The notes: generated from the letters alone by a model not told the origin. DNA of 64,000 nt from Inquilinus ginsengisoli_A (GCF_031453975.1 NZ_JAVDPW010000006.1:248001-312000), one strand, 5' to 3'. Numbered from the stretch's first letter, positions 1 through 8,471 are shown. Numbers and translations: made by a program.

Positions 1-1034
1 CGCAGCAGGGCAAGCTGGACGATGCGGTGACCAAGGAGGACCGCGAGATCCTGCTGCAGGCGCTGAAATCCTGGGGCGCGCTGGATGGGGACTACGCCTA
101 CAAGGCCGGCGAGACCTCGTCGGAGTTCCGCGGCTTCAGCAAGGATGCCGGCGGCGGCCTGGGCGCGGCCCCGGTGCCGAGCGAGCCGATCGGCCTGTCC
201 GACATCCTGACCTCGCGGCTGTGGCGCGGGCTGCAGAGCTTCGCGCTGTACGAGTTCCAGACCACCATGTTCCAGCCGGTCGGCGGCATGGACATGATCG
301 GCAAGGCCTTCGCCGCCCAGGTCGGCGACCTCATCCGCTACCACGCCAAGGTCACCCGCATCCAGCAGAGCGAGAGCGGGGTCACGGTGACCTATGAGGA
401 CACCAAGAGCCCCGGCAGCCCGCTCCAGGCCACCGCCGACTGGTGCATCTGCACCATCCCGCTGACCGTGCTCAGCCAGATCCAGATCGATGTCGGGCCC
501 AAGATGCAGGCGGCGATCGAGGCGGTGCCCTATGCCTCCTCGGTCAAGGTCGGGCTGCAGTTCCGCCGCCGCTTCTGGGAGGAGGACGAGGCGATCTACG
601 GCGGCATCAGCTACACCGACCTGCCGATCCGCCAGATCTCCTACCCCAGCACCGGCTACAACCGCGGCGGCAAGGGCGTGCTGCTCGGCGCCTACACCTG
701 GAACGGCCCGAACTCCTATGAGTTCGCCGCTATGGCGCCGGCCGAGCGGATCAAGCGGGCGGTCGAGTTCGGTGGCCAGATCCACCCGCAATATGCGGCG
801 GAGTTCGAGACCGGCGTCGCCGTGGCCTGGCACCGGGTGCCCTTCATCCTGGGCTGCTCCGGCGACTGGACCGACGAGGCCCGCGCGCAGCACTACGACA
901 ACCTCTGCCAGATCGACGGCCGCATCGTGCTGGCCGGCGAGCACGCCTCCTACATCCCGGCCTGGCAGGAAGGGGCGATCCTGTCCTCGCTCAACGCGAT
1001 CGAGCGGCTGCACCACCGGGTGGTGGGGGCCTGA
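1..1034 (+). CDS. Flavin amine oxidase family protein, 3' part only (gene begins before the window)
   Basis: The reading frame is open from base 3 back to the window edge, and the visible 343 residues lack the N-terminal Rossmann GxGxxG motif expected of an FAD amine oxidase, so the 5' end is missing. The substrate domain is present. The C-terminus carries the family's FAD-contacting segment (LAGEHASYIPAWQEGAI) near positions 930-985. These enzymes oxidise amines or L-amino acids to imines using FAD. The stop codon is two bases before the start of a c-type cytochrome gene, and a RidA gene follows. That context suggests electrons pass to cytochrome c rather than to oxygen, as described for nicotine oxidoreductase NicA2. 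Substrate unknown. Confidence 0.88.
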   Translation, partial: QQGKLDDAVTKEDREILLQALKSWGALDGDYAYKAGETSSEFRGFSKDAGGGLGAAPVPSEPIGLSDILTSRLWRGLQSFALYEFQTTMFQPVGGMDMIGKAFAAQVGDLIRYHAKVTRIQQSESGVTVTYEDTKSPGSPLQATADWCICTIPLTVLSQIQIDVGPKMQAAIEAVPYASSVKVGLQFRRRFWEEDEAIYGGISYTDLPIRQISYPSTGYNRGGKGVLLGAYTWNGPNSYEFAAMAPAERIKRAVEFGGQIHPQYAAEFETGVAVAWHRVPFILGCSGDWTDEARAQHYDNLCQIDGRIVLAGEHASYIPAWQEGAILSSLNAIERLHHRVVGA

Positions 1035-1036
1035 CG

Positions 1037-1474
1037 ATGAGCCGCACCGCAATGCTTCCGGGGATCCTCGCCATGACCATCCGCCTCGCAGCCTGCCTGA
1101 TGCTGCCCGTGCTGGCGCTGCCGGCCGTCGCCTCGGCCCAGGAGGCGCCGGCGCCGATGCTGAGCCCGGCTTCGACCTTCGCCGAAACCGACGGCGCGGC
1201 CCTGTTCGCCAATGTCTGCCAGGCCTGCCACATGCCGGCGGCGCAGGGCGCCATCGGTGCCGGCCACTACCCGGCCCTGGCCAAGAACCCTAATCTCGAG
1301 ACCGGGGCCTATCCGGTCTATGTCGTGGTCCATGGGCTGAAAGGCATGCCGCCGGTCGGCAGGATGATGAACGACGACCAGGTCGCCGCGGTCGTCAACT
1401 ACCTGCGTACCAGCTTCGGCAATTCCTATACCGATCCGGTGACGGCCAAGGACGTGGCCGACGCCCGAAACTGA
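1037..1474 (+). CDS. Exported class I c-type cytochrome
   Basis: A 145-residue protein with a signal peptide (hydrophobic stretch about residues 16-33, cleavage near ASAQ) and a single haem-binding CQACH motif (C61, C64, H65). A likely axial methionine is in GMPPVG (M104), giving a mono-haem periplasmic cytochrome c. It starts two bases after the amine oxidase stop, so the two are probably co-translated. The likely role is electron acceptor for that flavoenzyme (inference). An internal ATG at 1073 would give a more compact signal peptide and is a plausible alternative start. Confidence 0.88.
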   Translation: MSRTAMLPGILAMTIRLAACLMLPVLALPAVASAQEAPAPMLSPASTFAETDGAALFANVCQACHMPAAQGAIGAGHYPALAKNPNLETGAYPVYVVVHGLKGMPPVGRMMNDDQVAAVVNYLRTSFGNSYTDPVTAKDVADARN

Positions 1475-1504
1475 CCACGGAAAAGCTTTTTCGAGAATCC
1501 CAAA

Positions 1505-1590
1505 CCGTCATCGCGAGGAGCGAAGCGACGTGGCGATCCAGGGGCCGGTGCCGCTGGATTGCCACGCCCCTGCGGGGCTCGCAATGACGG
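1505..1590. repeat. Palindromic intergenic repeat, type II
   Basis: An imperfect inverted repeat whose ends read CCGTCATCGCGAG and CTCGCAATGACGG, with internal arms around GGCGATCCAG and CTGGATTGCC. It matches the widespread alphaproteobacterial 'CGTCATTGCGAGC' type of palindromic repeat and would form a long hairpin between the cytochrome and RidA genes. A related copy lies at 14859-14940. Confidence 0.75.
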
Positions 1591-1651
1591 CTCTGGAAAG
1601 ACCCGGGATGGCACGACACCGAGAGCCACACTCACCAAGGGGAGAGAACGA

Positions 1652-2152
1652 GTGACGATGATGAAGACGATGGCCGCCGCCTGTCTGGCGGCATTGGTGA
1701 CGGCCGGCCCGGCGCTGGCCGACGATGTGATCCGCCACAAGATCCCGAATTCCGACTTCCCGATCGCCCGCGCGGTCGAGGTGCCGGCGGGCAAGACCAC
1801 GGTCTATGTCAGCGGCGCGGTGCCGCCGGTGGCGGATACGGCCGCGGCCAAGAACACCGTCGCCGCCTATGGCGACACCAAGGCCCAGACCGTCGCGGTG
1901 TTCCAGTCGATCGAGAAGACCCTGAAGGATCTCGGCCTCGGCTTGGGTGACGTGGTCAAGATGCAGGTCTTCCTGGTCGGCGACCCGGCCAAGGAGGGCA
2001 AGATGGATTTCGCCGGATTCATGGAGGGTTACCGCCAGTTCTACGGCACCGCGGCCCAGCCCAACCTGCCGGCCCGATCGGCCCTGCAGGTTGCCGCCCT
2101 GGCCAATCCCGGCTATCTCGTCGAGATCGAGGTAACCGCCGTGCGGCCCTAG
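1652..2152 (+). CDS. RidA/YjgF-family protein with signal peptide
   Basis: A RidA-fold protein of about 166 residues. The family core is present, including the NLPARSALQVAAL segment that carries the arginine used by imine deaminases and the closing VEIEVTAV strand. RidA hydrolyses reactive enamines and imines to keto compounds plus ammonia. Unlike cytosolic RidA, this one begins with an export signal (MMKTMAAACLAALVTAGPALA). The GTG at 1652 sits 6-8 bases after an AAGGGGAG ribosome site; ATG at 1658 is the alternative. Its place behind the amine oxidase and cytochrome c suggests it clears imines made by the amine oxidase in the periplasm (inference). Confidence 0.85.
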   Translation: MTMMKTMAAACLAALVTAGPALADDVIRHKIPNSDFPIARAVEVPAGKTTVYVSGAVPPVADTAAAKNTVAAYGDTKAQTVAVFQSIEKTLKDLGLGLGDVVKMQVFLVGDPAKEGKMDFAGFMEGYRQFYGTAAQPNLPARSALQVAALANPGYLVEIEVTAVRP

Positions 2153-2285
2153 GCGAACAGCGGGGCGGGGATCGCCAGGGCGGTTCCCGCCGGCCCGCCT
2201 CGGTCCGCCGGCGGAATTGTTTCGACGGTGCCGGAATAGACCGGTAGCGTTGGGCGTCTCTCCCGTAGCAACCGCCAAGGAGTGG

Positions 2286-3404
2286 ATGGTGTCCGGCAGT
2301 CGTGAGCCATTGAGGGGCGATATCCCGCCACCCCTGAGTCCCCTGGGAACCCTGGTCCGGCTGGGCGTGATCGGCGCCGTGCTGCTGGTCGCCGCGGGGG
2401 CCTTCGCCTACACCGGCGGCTGGCTGTCCCCGGACCGGCTGACCCCGGACCGGATCATCGATGCCTTCGAACACGACAACGGCGTGCATCCGGGCTTCCG
2501 GCGCAACCATGCCAAGGGTCTGTGCATCGCCGGGTCGTTCGAGAGCAACGGCCAGGGCGTCCGCCTGTCGAAGGCCGCGGTGTTCGCGCCCGGCCGGGTG
2601 CCGGTGGTCGGCCGCTTCGCCAATGCCGACGGCCATCCCTTCGTCGTCGACACCCCCGCCTCGATCCGCAGCATGGCGCTGCAGTTCACCACGTCCAACG
2701 GCGAGGTGTGGCGGACCGGGATCAACGACATCCCGGTCTTCGTCGTCAAGACGCCGCAGGCCTTCTACGACCTTCTGGTGGCGTCGGCGCCGGACCCGGC
2801 CACCCAGCAGCCCGATCCGGCCAAGATGCAGGCGTTCTTCGCCGCCCATCCCGAAATGCTGAAGGCGATCGGCGCCATCAAGGCCCAGCCCTTCTCCTCC
2901 GGCTTCGGCGACGCCGCCTACAACAGCCTCAACGCCTTCCGCTTCGTCAATGCGGCCGGCACCTCCACCCCGGTCCGCTGGTCGATGGTGCCGGTGCAGC
3001 CCGTCACGGCGGAAAGCCCGGACCAGGCGGCCCAGACCGACAAGAATTACCTGTTCGACGACCTGATCGCCCAGGTCCGCAAGGGGCCGCTGCAATGGCG
3101 CCTGGTGGTGACCGTCGGGCAGCCTGGGGATGTGACCGACGATGCCACCGTGGCCTGGCCGGCGGATCGCGAGCAGGTCGATGTCGGCACCATGACCATC
3201 GACCATGTCGAGGCCGAGGCGGCGGGCAATTGCCGCGACATCAACTTCGACCCGCTGGTGCTGCCATCGGGCATCGAGGCGTCCGACGACCCGCTGCTCA
3301 GCGCCCGGTCGGCGGCCTATTCGAAATCCTACACGCGCCGCAGCGGCGAGCCGAAGTCGCCCAGCGCGGTCCAGACCGATGCAGCGCAAGGATCGGGGTC
3401 ATGA
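2286..3404 (+). CDS. Catalase-family haem protein, SrpA-like
   Basis: A 372-residue single-domain catalase-related protein with one N-terminal membrane anchor (about residues 20-43). Family landmarks include a histidine-containing stretch (HPGFRRNHAKG), the VVGRFANADG region, and the AYNSLNAFRFVNAAG segment typical of SrpA-type catalases, which are reported to have peroxidase rather than strong catalase activity. ATG 2286 follows AAGGAG with only three bases of spacing; GTG 2289 gives better spacing and may be the true start. The stop overlaps the next gene's ATG, so it is translationally coupled to cytochrome b561, the usual partner of this family. Confidence 0.88.
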   Translation: MVSGSREPLRGDIPPPLSPLGTLVRLGVIGAVLLVAAGAFAYTGGWLSPDRLTPDRIIDAFEHDNGVHPGFRRNHAKGLCIAGSFESNGQGVRLSKAAVFAPGRVPVVGRFANADGHPFVVDTPASIRSMALQFTTSNGEVWRTGINDIPVFVVKTPQAFYDLLVASAPDPATQQPDPAKMQAFFAAHPEMLKAIGAIKAQPFSSGFGDAAYNSLNAFRFVNAAGTSTPVRWSMVPVQPVTAESPDQAAQTDKNYLFDDLIAQVRKGPLQWRLVVTVGQPGDVTDDATVAWPADREQVDVGTMTIDHVEAEAAGNCRDINFDPLVLPSGIEASDDPLLSARSAAYSKSYTRRSGEPKSPSAVQTDAAQGSGS

Positions 3405-3964
3405 CGGGCGAACCGCGCTTCACCGCGTTCTCGCGGATCCTGCACTGGGTGATGGCCGTGCTGATCCTGGCGATGCTGTTCATCGGCGTCGGCATGGTCG
3501 CCTCGGTGTCCGAGCGCTATCGCCTGCTGGTGTCGATCCACAAGCCGCTCGGCGTCCTGATCCTGGTGCTGGTGGTGGTCCGCATCGCCAACCGGCTGTT
3601 CAACGTGCCGCCGCCGCTGCCGCGCCACATGCCGGCCTGGCAGAAGCTGGCGGCGAGGGCGAGCCACCTCGTGCTCTACGCCCTGATGCTCGCCATGCCG
3701 CTGGTCGGCTGGGGGATGCTGTCGGCGGCGGGCTATCCGATCGTGCTGTACGGGCCGGTGCACCTGCCGGCGATCCTGCCGCAGGACGCGATGCTCTATG
3801 CCGCGCTGCGCCAGGCGCACACCGTCCTGGCCTATCTGCTGTTCGCCACCATCCTGGCCCATCTCGGCGCGGCGCTGATGCACGCGCTGATCCATCGCGA
3901 CGGCGTCTTCACCAGCATGGCGTCGTGGAAGGCGCGGGGCGGGGAGGCGGTCCGGAAAGGCTGA
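3401..3964 (+). CDS. Cytochrome b561 family membrane protein
   Basis: A 187-residue protein with four predicted membrane helices and the histidine pattern of bacterial b561 di-haem electron carriers: RILHWVMA in helix 1, SIHKPLG in helix 2, ASHLVLYALM in helix 3 and RQAHTVLAYLL plus AHLGAALMHALIH at the end. It overlaps the catalase-like gene by four bases. It probably transfers electrons from the membrane quinol pool to the SrpA-type haem protein on the outer face of the membrane (inference from conserved pairing). Confidence 0.9.
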   Translation: MTGEPRFTAFSRILHWVMAVLILAMLFIGVGMVASVSERYRLLVSIHKPLGVLILVLVVVRIANRLFNVPPPLPRHMPAWQKLAARASHLVLYALMLAMPLVGWGMLSAAGYPIVLYGPVHLPAILPQDAMLYAALRQAHTVLAYLLFATILAHLGAALMHALIHRDGVFTSMASWKARGGEAVRKG

Positions 3965-4037
3965 CGGCGGGGCATTGCGGGCTGGCGATGCCGCACTTCG
4001 GGGCGATAAGATCCGACAAAACATCGGAGACCCCAAA

Positions 4038-4340
4038 GTGATTCACGTCATCGCCATGCTCACCGCCAAGCCGGGCCAGCGCGCGGCCCTCCTGGAGGAG
4101 TTCCGCAAGATCATCCCCGCGGTCCATGCCGAGCAGGGCTGCATCGAATACGGCCCGGCGGTGGATGCCGAGGGCAGCGCCGACCGCTTCGGCGACGACA
4201 CCTTCGTCGTGATCGAGAAGTGGGAGAGCCCGGAGGCGCTGAAGGCGCATTCGGTGGCGCCGCACATGAAGGCCTATGGCGAGCGAGCCAAGGACCTGCT
4301 CGCCGGCCGTGCCGTCCATGTGCTGGCCCCCGCGGGCTGA
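4038..4340 (+). CDS. Antibiotic biosynthesis monooxygenase (ABM) domain protein, YgiN-like
   Basis: A 100-residue single-domain protein of the dimeric alpha/beta-barrel ABM family. Visible features are the opening strand IHVIAMLTAKPGQRAALLEEFR, the central EQGCIEYGP segment, FVVIEKWESPEALKAH and the HMKAYGE helix. Related proteins act as quinol monooxygenases or haem-degrading enzymes, but substrate cannot be told from sequence. GTG at 4038 was chosen because it follows a CGGAGA ribosome site by seven bases and begins exactly at the domain's first strand. Monocistronic; convergent with cysW. Confidence 0.85.
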   Translation: MIHVIAMLTAKPGQRAALLEEFRKIIPAVHAEQGCIEYGPAVDAEGSADRFGDDTFVVIEKWESPEALKAHSVAPHMKAYGERAKDLLAGRAVHVLAPAG

Positions 4341-4348
4341 ACCGATCC

Positions 4349-4370
4349 GGCCGGGGTCAGTGCCCCGGCC
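4349..4370. terminator. Hairpin between convergent genes
   Basis: Eight-base perfect arms GGCCGGGG and CCCCGGCC flank a six-base loop. It sits just after the ABM gene and overlaps the cysW stop codon. There is no long T-run, so termination in either direction is plausible but unproven. Confidence 0.5.
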
Positions 4371-5262
4371 GCCCCGTCCGCCGGCTGCGGCGTTCGATCA
4401 GCGTCTTCACCGTCAGGGTCACCAGCGCCAGCAGCGCCAGGGTCGAGGCCGCGGCGAAGGCGCCGACGGCGTTGTAGTCGTTGTACAGCAGCTCGATCTG
4501 CAGCGGCAGCGTGTTGGTCTGGCCGCGGATGTTGCCGGAGACGATGGAGACGGCGCCGAATTCGCCCATCACCCGGGCGTTGCACAGCACCACGCCGTAC
4601 AGCAGCGCCCATTTGATGTTGGGCAGGGTGACGCGGAAGAAGGTCTGCCAGCCATTGGCGCCCAGCGTCGCCGCCGCCTCCTCCTCGTCGCGCCCCTGCG
4701 CCTGCATCAGCGGGATCAGCTCGCGCGCCACATAGGGCGAGGTCACGAACAGGCTGACCAGGACGATCGCCGCCGGGGTGAACATCACCTGCAGCCCATG
4801 CGCCTGCAGCCACGGCCCCAGCAGCCCCTGGGCGCCGTAGAGGAAGAGGTAGACCACGCCGGCCACGATCGGCGAGACCGAGAACGGAATCTCGATCAGC
4901 GTGGTCAGCAGGCGCTTGCCGCGGAACTGGAACTTGGCGATGGCCCAGGCCGCCATGATGCCGAACGCGGTGTTGACCGGCACCACGATCAGCGCCGTGG
5001 TCACCGTCAGCCCGATGGCGTGCAGCGTGTCGCGCTCGACGATGTTGCGGGCGAAGACGGCGATGCCGGCGGACAGGGCCTGGACGAAGATCACGACGAT
5101 CGGCGCCACCAGCACCAGCGCCGCGGCCAGCAGGGCGAGGCCGATCAGGATGCGGCGGGTCCAGCGGCCCTCGCCGATGCGCGGCGAACGCCGCGGACGG
5201 GTGGCCGCGGCCGGGCGCGCGGGCTCGACGTCCGGCGTCACGCTGTCAGCGGCGATCGACAT
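4357..5262 (-). CDS. cysW: Sulfate ABC transporter permease CysW
   Basis: A 301-residue inner-membrane permease with about six helices and the binding-protein-dependent transport (EAA-loop) motif, here EEEAAATLGANGWQTFFRVTLP. The MGEFGAVSIVSGNIRGQTNTLPLQIE segment is characteristic of CysW. It is the last gene of the sulfate import operon. Its start overlaps the cysT end by 17 bases, which implies translational coupling. CysW pairs with CysT to form the channel energised by CysA. Confidence 0.95.
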   Translation of the reverse strand: MSIAADSVTPDVEPARPAAATRPRRSPRIGEGRWTRRILIGLALLAAALVLVAPIVVIFVQALSAGIAVFARNIVERDTLHAIGLTVTTALIVVPVNTAFGIMAAWAIAKFQFRGKRLLTTLIEIPFSVSPIVAGVVYLFLYGAQGLLGPWLQAHGLQVMFTPAAIVLVSLFVTSPYVARELIPLMQAQGRDEEEAAATLGANGWQTFFRVTLPNIKWALLYGVVLCNARVMGEFGAVSIVSGNIRGQTNTLPLQIELLYNDYNAVGAFAAASTLALLALVTLTVKTLIERRSRRTGRPGH

Positions 5263-6100
5263 GGCGCAGGAACCGGGCCTGGAGCAGGTTGGTGGCGAGC
5301 AGGATCACGAAGGCGGCGGCCAGAATGGTCACTGCCAGCGCCGCCGCGGCGGCGTAGTCGTATTCCTCGAGCCGGATGAAGACGAGCAGCGAGGTGATCT
5401 CGGTCTGCATCGGCCGGTTGCCGGCGATGAAGATGACGGCGCCGAACTCGCCCAGGGACCGGGCGAAGGCCAGGCTGCAGCCGGCCACGAAGGCGGGCAG
5501 GATCGCCGGCCACACCACATGGCGCAGGGTCGACAGGTCGCCGGCGCCGAGCGTGCGCGCCGCCTCCTCGACCCCGGGGTCGAGATCCTCCAAGACCGGC
5601 TGCACGCTGCGCACCACGAAGGGCAGGCTGGTGAAGGCCATGGCGATGGCGATGCCCAGCGGGGTATAGGCGACCGGGATGCCGATCGCCGCCAGCGGCG
5701 CGCCGAACCAGCCGTTCTTGGCGAACAGCGCGGTCAGGGCCAGGCCGGCCACCGCGGTCGGCAGGGCGAAGGGCAGGTCGACGATGGCGTCCAAGAGCCG
5801 CCGTCCGGGGAAGCGGTAGCGCACCAGCACCCAGGCCAGCAGCAGCCCGATGACGCCGTTGAACACCGTCGCGCCCAGCGCCATGCCCAGCGTCAGCTGA
5901 TAGGTGGCGATGGCACGGGGCGACCCGACGATGGCGAAGAACTGCGCCGGCGTCAGGCTGGCCGCCTTCAGCCCCAGCGCCGCCAGCGGCAGCAGCACCA
6001 CCAGCACCAGGTAGACCAGGGTGCAGCCCAGCGTCAGCCGGAAGCCGGGCAGCACCCGGCGTCGTGCCGGGTGAGGGGCGGTGAGGGCGGCGCTGGTCAT
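5246..6100 (-). CDS. cysT: Sulfate ABC transporter permease CysT
   Basis: A 284-residue permease with six predicted helices, the EEAARTLGAGDLSTLRHVVWP coupling loop and the CysT-type segment RSLGEFGAVIFIAGNRPMQTEITSLLV. The start at 6100 (MTSAALT) was preferred to a longer frame running into the sbp gene because it lies just beyond the sbp stop and begins before the first membrane helix. It partners CysW. Confidence 0.94.
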   Translation of the reverse strand: MTSAALTAPHPARRRVLPGFRLTLGCTLVYLVLVVLLPLAALGLKAASLTPAQFFAIVGSPRAIATYQLTLGMALGATVFNGVIGLLLAWVLVRYRFPGRRLLDAIVDLPFALPTAVAGLALTALFAKNGWFGAPLAAIGIPVAYTPLGIAIAMAFTSLPFVVRSVQPVLEDLDPGVEEAARTLGAGDLSTLRHVVWPAILPAFVAGCSLAFARSLGEFGAVIFIAGNRPMQTEITSLLVFIRLEEYDYAAAAALAVTILAAAFVILLATNLLQARFLRHVDRR

Positions 6101-6113
6101 TCCGGCGAACCGG

Positions 6114-7115
6114 TCATTGGTTGACGAACACGCTGTCGAGGATGCCGCCGGCGGCGAAATGCTCGGCATTCACCTTGTCCCAGCCGCCGAACACCTCGTC
6201 GACCGTGGCCAGCGTCACCGCCGGGAACTGGTCGGCGTGCTTGGCCGCGACCTCGGCCAGGGTCGGGCGGTAGAAATTCTCGGCCAGGATCTCCTGGCCC
6301 GCCGGCTGGTACAGGAAGTCGAGATAACCCTTGGCCAGCGCGGTGGTGCCGCGGGCATCGGCGACCTTGTCGACCACCGCCACCGGGAAATCTGCCTTCA
6401 GGCTGGCCGGCGGCACCACCACGACGAAGCCCTTGTCGCCGTATTCCTTCTGGATGCCGCGGGTCTCGGCCTCGAAGGTGATCAGCACGTCGCCGGTCTC
6501 GCGCTCGACGAAGGTGGTGGTGGCGCCGCGCCCGCCGGTGTCGAACACCGGCACATGCGACAGCACGGTCTTGACGAAGGCCTTGGCCTTCTCCTGGTCG
6601 CCGCCATTGGCCTTCAGCGCATAGGCATAGGCCGCCAGGTAGGTGTAGCGGGCGTTGCCGGAGGTCTTCGGGTTGGGGAACACGGCCTGGACGTCGTCGC
6701 GCGCCAAGTCGCCCCAATCCTTGATCCCCTTGGGGTTGCCGGCCCGCACCAGGAAGGCGGGGAAGGAGTAGTAGGGCGAGGCGCCGTTGGGGAAGGCCGT
6801 CTGCCAGCCCGGCTTGACCGCGCCGCCCTTCTCCAGCGCCGTGATGTCGGTGGCCTGGTTGAAGGTCACGACATCGGCCTGCAGCCCTTCCAGGATCGAC
6901 CGCGCCTGCTTCGAGGTGCCGGCATGCGACTGCTCGACCTTCACGTCCTGCCCGGTCTTGCCCTTCCAGTAGGTCTGGAACGCCGGGTTGATGTCGGTGA
7001 ACAGCTCGCGCCCGACATCGAAAGAGGCGTTGAGGATGCTGGTCTGGGCCTGCGCCGCAGCGGCACTGCCGAACAGGCCGGCGACAAACGCCAGCGCCAG
7101 GAAGGAACGCTTCAT
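6114..7115 (-). CDS. sbp: Periplasmic sulfate-binding protein
   Basis: A 333-residue binding protein with a clear signal peptide (MKRSFLALAFVAGLFGSAAAAQAQ) and the mature opening ILNASFDVGRELFTDINPAF typical of Sbp/CysP. Other family landmarks are VKVEQSHAGTSKQARSIL, VVTFNQATDI and KTSGNARYTYLAAY. It delivers sulfate or thiosulfate to CysTW. It lies between cysA and cysT and is separated from cysA by a 164-base gap holding a large inverted repeat. A GGAG ribosome site precedes the ATG. Confidence 0.94.
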   Translation of the reverse strand: MKRSFLALAFVAGLFGSAAAAQAQTSILNASFDVGRELFTDINPAFQTYWKGKTGQDVKVEQSHAGTSKQARSILEGLQADVVTFNQATDITALEKGGAVKPGWQTAFPNGASPYYSFPAFLVRAGNPKGIKDWGDLARDDVQAVFPNPKTSGNARYTYLAAYAYALKANGGDQEKAKAFVKTVLSHVPVFDTGGRGATTTFVERETGDVLITFEAETRGIQKEYGDKGFVVVVPPASLKADFPVAVVDKVADARGTTALAKGYLDFLYQPAGQEILAENFYRPTLAEVAAKHADQFPAVTLATVDEVFGGWDKVNAEHFAAGGILDSVFVNQ

Positions 7116-7138
7116 TCAAATCTCCAAGAGGGATCGGA

Positions 7139-7277
7139 GGCCGTCCGGAAATGCGCTGATGTGAGTCGGATGGCGGTGGCTTCGAGACCCGGCGCGCAGC
7201 GGACGTTTGAGTCCGTGAGCACCGGAAGCGGAGAAGCCGCCGTCAGACGGCCACAGCAGTAGCATTTCCGGATGGCC
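7139..7277. repeat. Nested inverted repeat filling the cysA-sbp gap
   Basis: Outer arms at 7139-7154 (GGCCGTCCGGAAATGC) and 7262-7277 match at 15 of 16 positions. An inner pair around 7171-7183 and 7233-7244 also pairs. The core at 7186-7224 (GCGCAGCGGAC...GTCCGTGAGCACCGG) resembles a mobile palindromic repeat common in alphaproteobacteria. As RNA within the cys transcript it would form a branched hairpin directly upstream of sbp. Confidence 0.7.
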
Positions 7278-7279
7278 TC

Positions 7280-8344
7280 TCAGGCGGCCTGGCGCGCCGG
7301 GAAGAGGCCGAAATGGCTGGTGCCGACCTGCAGCGTCTCGCCGGCGGCGGGCAGGCGGGTGGCCAGCTGGCGGCGATGCCATTCCAGGTCGATCGGGATC
7401 GCGCCGTGCTCGGTCACCGCCTCGACCCGCACCAGCGGGCCGATGACGGCGACGCTGCGGATCGCGATCGGGAAGGCGTCGCTGCGCGCTTCCTGCGGCA
7501 GCAGGTCATGCGGCCGGATGAACAGCTCGCCGGCGCCGTCCGGCCCGGAATAGCCGGCCGGGCGCGGCAGCACCGCGCCCTCGACATCGACCCGGTCGGG
7601 GCCGATGCGGCAGGGCAGGCGCACGGCCTGGCCCAGGAACTCGTAGACGAAGGGCGTCGCCGGCCGCTCATAGACCTCGGTCGGGCTGCCGATCTGCTCG
7701 ACCTTGCCGTGGTCCATCACCACCACCTGGTCGGCCAGCTCCAGCGCCTCCTCCTGGTCGTGGGTGACGAAGACGGTGGTCAGCTTCAGCGTCTGGTGCA
7801 GCTCGCGCAGCCAGCGGCGCAGATCCTTGCGCACCCGGGCGTCGAGCGCGCCGAAGGGCTCGTCCAGCAGCAGGATGCGCGGCTCGATCGCCAGGGCGCG
7901 GGCCAGGGCGACGCGCTGGCGCTGGCCGCCGGACAGCTGGTCGGGATAGCGGTCGCCGAACTTCTCCAGCTGCACCAGGGCCAGCAGCTCCTTGGCCCGG
8001 GCGCGGATCGCCTCGGCCTCCGGCCGGGTCTGGCGCGGCCGCACCTTCAGGCCGAAGCCGATGTTGTCCAGCACCGACATGTGCCGGAACAGGGCGTAGT
8101 TCTGGAACATGAAGCCGACCTGGCGGTCGCGCACGTCGACGGCCGACATGTCGAGGCCGCCGATGCGCAGCGACCCGGCATCGGCGTGTTCGAGGCCGGC
8201 GATGATGCGCAGCAGCGTGGTCTTGCCCGAGCCGGAAGGGCCGAGCAGCGCACAGAGATGCCCCGCCTCGATGTCGAGGCCGATCCCCGACAGAGCGGTG
8301 AAATCCTGAAACCGCTTTTCGATCCCGCGGAGCTCGACGCGCAT
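7280..8344 (-). CDS. cysA: Sulfate ABC transporter ATP-binding protein CysA
   Basis: A 354-residue ABC ATPase with Walker A GPSGSGKTT, Q-loop FMFQNYALF, signature LSGGQRQR, Walker B ILLLDEPFGAL and switch histidine VTHDQ. A C-terminal TOBE-like region follows. It is the first gene of the sulfate operon and energises CysT/CysW. A good sigma-70-type promoter lies about 40-65 bases upstream. The order cysA-sbp-cysT-cysW differs from the enterobacterial order, in which cysA comes last. Confidence 0.94.
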   Translation of the reverse strand: MRVELRGIEKRFQDFTALSGIGLDIEAGHLCALLGPSGSGKTTLLRIIAGLEHADAGSLRIGGLDMSAVDVRDRQVGFMFQNYALFRHMSVLDNIGFGLKVRPRQTRPEAEAIRARAKELLALVQLEKFGDRYPDQLSGGQRQRVALARALAIEPRILLLDEPFGALDARVRKDLRRWLRELHQTLKLTTVFVTHDQEEALELADQVVVMDHGKVEQIGSPTEVYERPATPFVYEFLGQAVRLPCRIGPDRVDVEGAVLPRPAGYSGPDGAGELFIRPHDLLPQEARSDAFPIAIRSVAVIGPLVRVEAVTEHGAIPIDLEWHRRQLATRLPAAGETLQVGTSHFGLFPARQAA

Positions 8345-8381
8345 CGATTCAGCTTTCTTTTACCGTAAATTCAAGCCTTCG

Positions 8382-8422
8382 ATCATAGTGGAGTGTATAA
8401 AGCGCGCCAATGGAAATTCCAT
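8382..8422 (-). promoter_or_regulatory. Predicted promoter and palindromic operator of the cys operon
   Basis: Read on the minus strand, TTGGCG (-35, at 8405-8410) and TATGAT (-10, at 8382-8387) are separated by exactly 17 bases. Abutting the -35 box is a 13-base near-palindrome, ATGGAATTTCCAT (8410-8422), a possible regulator site. The surrounding DNA is unusually AT-rich for this window. No experimental support. Confidence 0.5.
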
Positions 8423-8471
8423 GCACTCGTGCGATGGCGGCGATATTGAACACATAATTATAGTATTAACT

